From an uncultured Blautia sp. (GTDB taxonomy: Bacteria > Bacillota > Clostridia > Lachnospirales > Lachnospiraceae): a stretch of DNA of 8,491 nt. The notes under the pieces were generated by a model that searched no databases, was not told the DNA's origin, and saw nothing but the letters and a program-made list of their open reading frames with translations. Location: contig NZ_CAKRXI010000064.1 of NCBI RefSeq assembly GCF_934424005.1, positions 1-8,491 of the forward strand, written 5' to 3'. This document shows, one piece after another, positions 7,426 through 8,491 of this stretch. A program made the position numbers and the translations under genes. Within the stretch, counting starts at the first letter, position 1. Every line of letters begins with the position of its first letter.

Positions 7426-7452
7426 TATATATATTACAAAACTCAATGTCAA
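7424..7452 (-). promoter_or_regulatory. consensus promoter of tetR
   Basis: TTGACA (7447-7452) and TATAAT (7424-7429) are both exact consensus and 17 bases apart. The expected start is near 7417, giving a leader of about 36 bases. Such a strong promoter overlapped by operators fits a tightly repressed, inducible unit. Confidence 0.85.
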
Positions 7453-7492
7453 GTACAAATTCACCCGCACTACAAGAACCATTCTATAAAAT

Positions 7493-7524
7493 CAAGGAGA
7501 ATCCCTATAAAAAGATTCTCCTTG
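7493..7524 (-). terminator. hairpin terminator after the tnpV pair
   Basis: A perfect 11-bp inverted repeat (7493-7503 with 7514-7524) encloses a 10-base AT-rich loop. On the minus strand it is followed by ATTTTAT, a short U-rich tail, about 100 bases past the stop of the small hypothetical gene. It insulates the tetR promoter from upstream transcription. The plus-strand tail is less U-rich. Between it and the gene (7525-7621) I see nothing. Confidence 0.7.
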
Positions 7525-7621
7525 TCACATTTCATAATATTGGATCCATGCCAATTCGTAATTATTTTCAGCATTTGCTAATAAAAAATCCACTTTTTAC
7601 TTCATTCGTCATATTCATTAT

Positions 7622-7903
7622 TCAAATATTACTGTCTTTTTCACACACTAGTCTTTCATAATCCAGGAATCCCCGAATATACATTTCTTTTGCCACATGC
7701 CCCTCCATAGCATTTTTCGCTGAGATAATTCTGTCCAGTGTCTGCCACATCTCCTGTCCTGCATCTCTGAGGACGGGTTCCAGTATTTCTATGTAATGAT
7801 GAATTTCTGCTTCCAGAGAGAACATCTCCGGGTCAGATTCAAGAAATCTTTCCAGTTCCCGCTGGTATTCTTCATAATAGCTTTCAATCAATTCTCTTCT
7901 CAT
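7622..7903 (-). CDS. small acidic helical protein of unknown function
   Basis: A 93-residue protein that I do not recognise with confidence. It is strongly charged and acidic, opens with MRRELIESYYEEYQRELERF, and looks fully helical, with no Cys cluster, membrane segment or obvious DNA-binding motif. Its ATG lies 14 bases after the tnpV stop, and its ribosome site GGGGGA (7912-7917) directly follows that stop, so the two are co-transcribed and probably coupled. Small proteins of this kind are common next to tnpV in clostridial mobile elements, which suggests an accessory or regulatory role in the element, but no function can be stated. The clean ribosome site and operon position make it a real gene rather than a chance frame. 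Confidence 0.75.
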   Translation of the reverse strand: MRRELIESYYEEYQRELERFLESDPEMFSLEAEIHHYIEILEPVLRDAGQEMWQTLDRIISAKNAMEGHVAKEMYIRGFLDYERLVCEKDSNI

Positions 7904-7917
7904 ATCTGGAATCCCCC

Positions 7918-8265
7918 TTATACATAAATCAGTTCCTGCTTGATGATTTCAGCCGCCCGGTTGCGGATATTGTTGCAGTGGCGTACCCATTCCATAGGGT
8001 TCTGTCTCTTCAGTTCCTCGGTAACTCCCTCGGCACTTCGTATCTGTGTTTCGATCAGTTCAAATCGTTCCTGTGCCTGTTCATTCAAGTCTGCCAGATA
8101 ACTGTCCAATCTGGCAGTCAGAAGAAGATATGTATAAGTGCCAGATTTATGTTCTTTCAGATATTCCTTCCGAAGCATTCCCCAACAGCCAATCGGTCTG
8201 GTTTCCTCCGGATAATAAAGATTCGGTAAATAATAGTCTCCCACTTTTGTGTATTCGATTTTCAT
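7918..8265 (-). CDS. tnpV: TnpV-like transposon protein
   Basis: A 115-residue protein matching the TnpV family known from Tn4451-like mobilisable transposons and many clostridial conjugative elements. The diagnostic pieces are the opening MKIEYTKVGDYYLPNL, the P-E-E-x-R-P-I-G-x-W-G motif (about 20-30), L-A-D-L-N-E-Q-A-Q (about 58-66), A-E-G-V-T-E-E-L-K (about 78-86) and the C-terminal end IIKQELIYV. The start at 8265 is chosen over an upstream ATG at 8298 because AAAGGAG (8271-8277) lies 5 bases before it and the family begins MKIEYT. Its role is unproven; a weak resemblance to excisionases has been proposed for the family. It marks this stretch as mobile-element DNA. It follows the truncated Maff2 gene by about 70 bases. 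Confidence 0.88.
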   Translation of the reverse strand: MKIEYTKVGDYYLPNLYYPEETRPIGCWGMLRKEYLKEHKSGTYTYLLLTARLDSYLADLNEQAQERFELIETQIRSAEGVTEELKRQNPMEWVRHCNNIRNRAAEIIKQELIYV

Positions 8266-8338
8266 GGTGTCTCCTTTCGCTTTGCATGAAATTGTCATGT
8301 TATCTGCGTAGGATGTGCATTTTTTCTTTAAAATCTTT

Positions 8339-8491
8339 TCACATAGAAGACATTAAGTGTTTTATTCCTTGTGACTTTGCACCCGGATTATCCGTTCCAT
8401 AACCTTCCAGCAGGTTGATCACTCCCCAGGCTGCAAGTCCGGCTCCGATCGCACAAACCAATGTTTTTAAGGTCGTAATTGCCGTTGTAAA
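8339..8491 (-). pseudogene. Maff2-family mobile element protein, 3'-truncated and cut by the window edge
   Basis: The visible 50 residues open FFTTAITTLKTLV-like and include the hallmark WGVINLLEGYGTDNPGAKSQGIKHLM, diagnostic of Maff2 proteins: small membrane proteins in the conjugation module of Tn1549/CTn-type elements, usually between the VirD4-like coupling protein and a VirB6/TrbL-like protein. Intact members continue with a Gly-rich hydrophobic segment (roughly Ala-Gly-Gly-Gly and a second membrane helix). Here the frame instead reads Ser-Ser-Met and stops at 8339-8341, so about 20 C-terminal residues are lost. The break lies near 8345-8350 and is probably where cargo DNA joined the backbone. 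The N-terminal one to three residues fall outside the window. Function is likely lost unless a second copy exists. Confidence 0.75.

Noticed and set aside
7404..7661. 85-residue plus-strand open frame across the tetR promoter and terminator
   Set aside because: It crosses the operators, promoter and hairpin, has low-complexity hydrophobic content, no convincing ribosome site, and overlaps the end of the hypothetical gene.
8266..8298. Extended N-terminus of TnpV (MTISCKAKGDT...)
   Set aside because: The extension covers the ribosome site AAAGGAG used by the ATG at 8265 and is absent from the family as I know it.
8046..8402. 118-residue plus-strand frame opposite tnpV
   Set aside because: It is the antisense shadow of tnpV and part of the Maff2 frame, without a ribosome site or family resemblance.

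Overview
The window reads as a piece of a clostridial (Firmicutes, probably Lachnospiraceae or similar gut anaerobe) integrative conjugative element. It is AT-rich, has strong AGGAGG-type ribosome sites, and carries Maff2 and TnpV proteins typical of Tn1549/Tn4451-like elements. Every supported gene lies on the minus strand, so the biological order runs from the right edge to the left.

Right edge (8491 to 7622): the end of a Maff2-family gene, which normally sits in the conjugation module. It stops early, which marks a junction between element backbone and cargo. It is followed by tnpV and a small unrecognised acidic helical protein. A perfect 11-bp hairpin (7493-7524) probably terminates this transcript.

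Middle (7452 to 351): a transporter cassette. A consensus promoter (TTGACA, 17 bp, TATAAT), overlapped by two 13-bp palindromes, drives a TetR-family regulator. A second promoter lies between tetR and the transporters and carries a different operator-like motif at its start site. Four tightly packed genes follow: a 728-residue fusion of two ECF-type ATPases with an EcfT membrane domain, an MptD/Trep_Strep-type S component, and two half-size ABC transporters (membrane domain plus ATPase) that probably form a heterodimer. An ECF module beside a YbtP/YbtQ-like ABC pair recalls siderophore-uptake loci such as equibactin of Streptococcus equi. Uptake of a metallophore or other small metabolite is the best guess, but no substrate is shown by the sequence.

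Left edge (350 to 1): a two-level hairpin terminator ends the transporter operon. A short promoter region then repeats the second operator-like motif (13 of 16 positions identical) and precedes the start of a SAM-dependent methyltransferase gene. After about 21 codons that gene is interrupted by what looks like the 5' end of a group II intron running off the window. The shared motif suggests that transporter and methyltransferase belong to one regulon, separate from TetR autoregulation.
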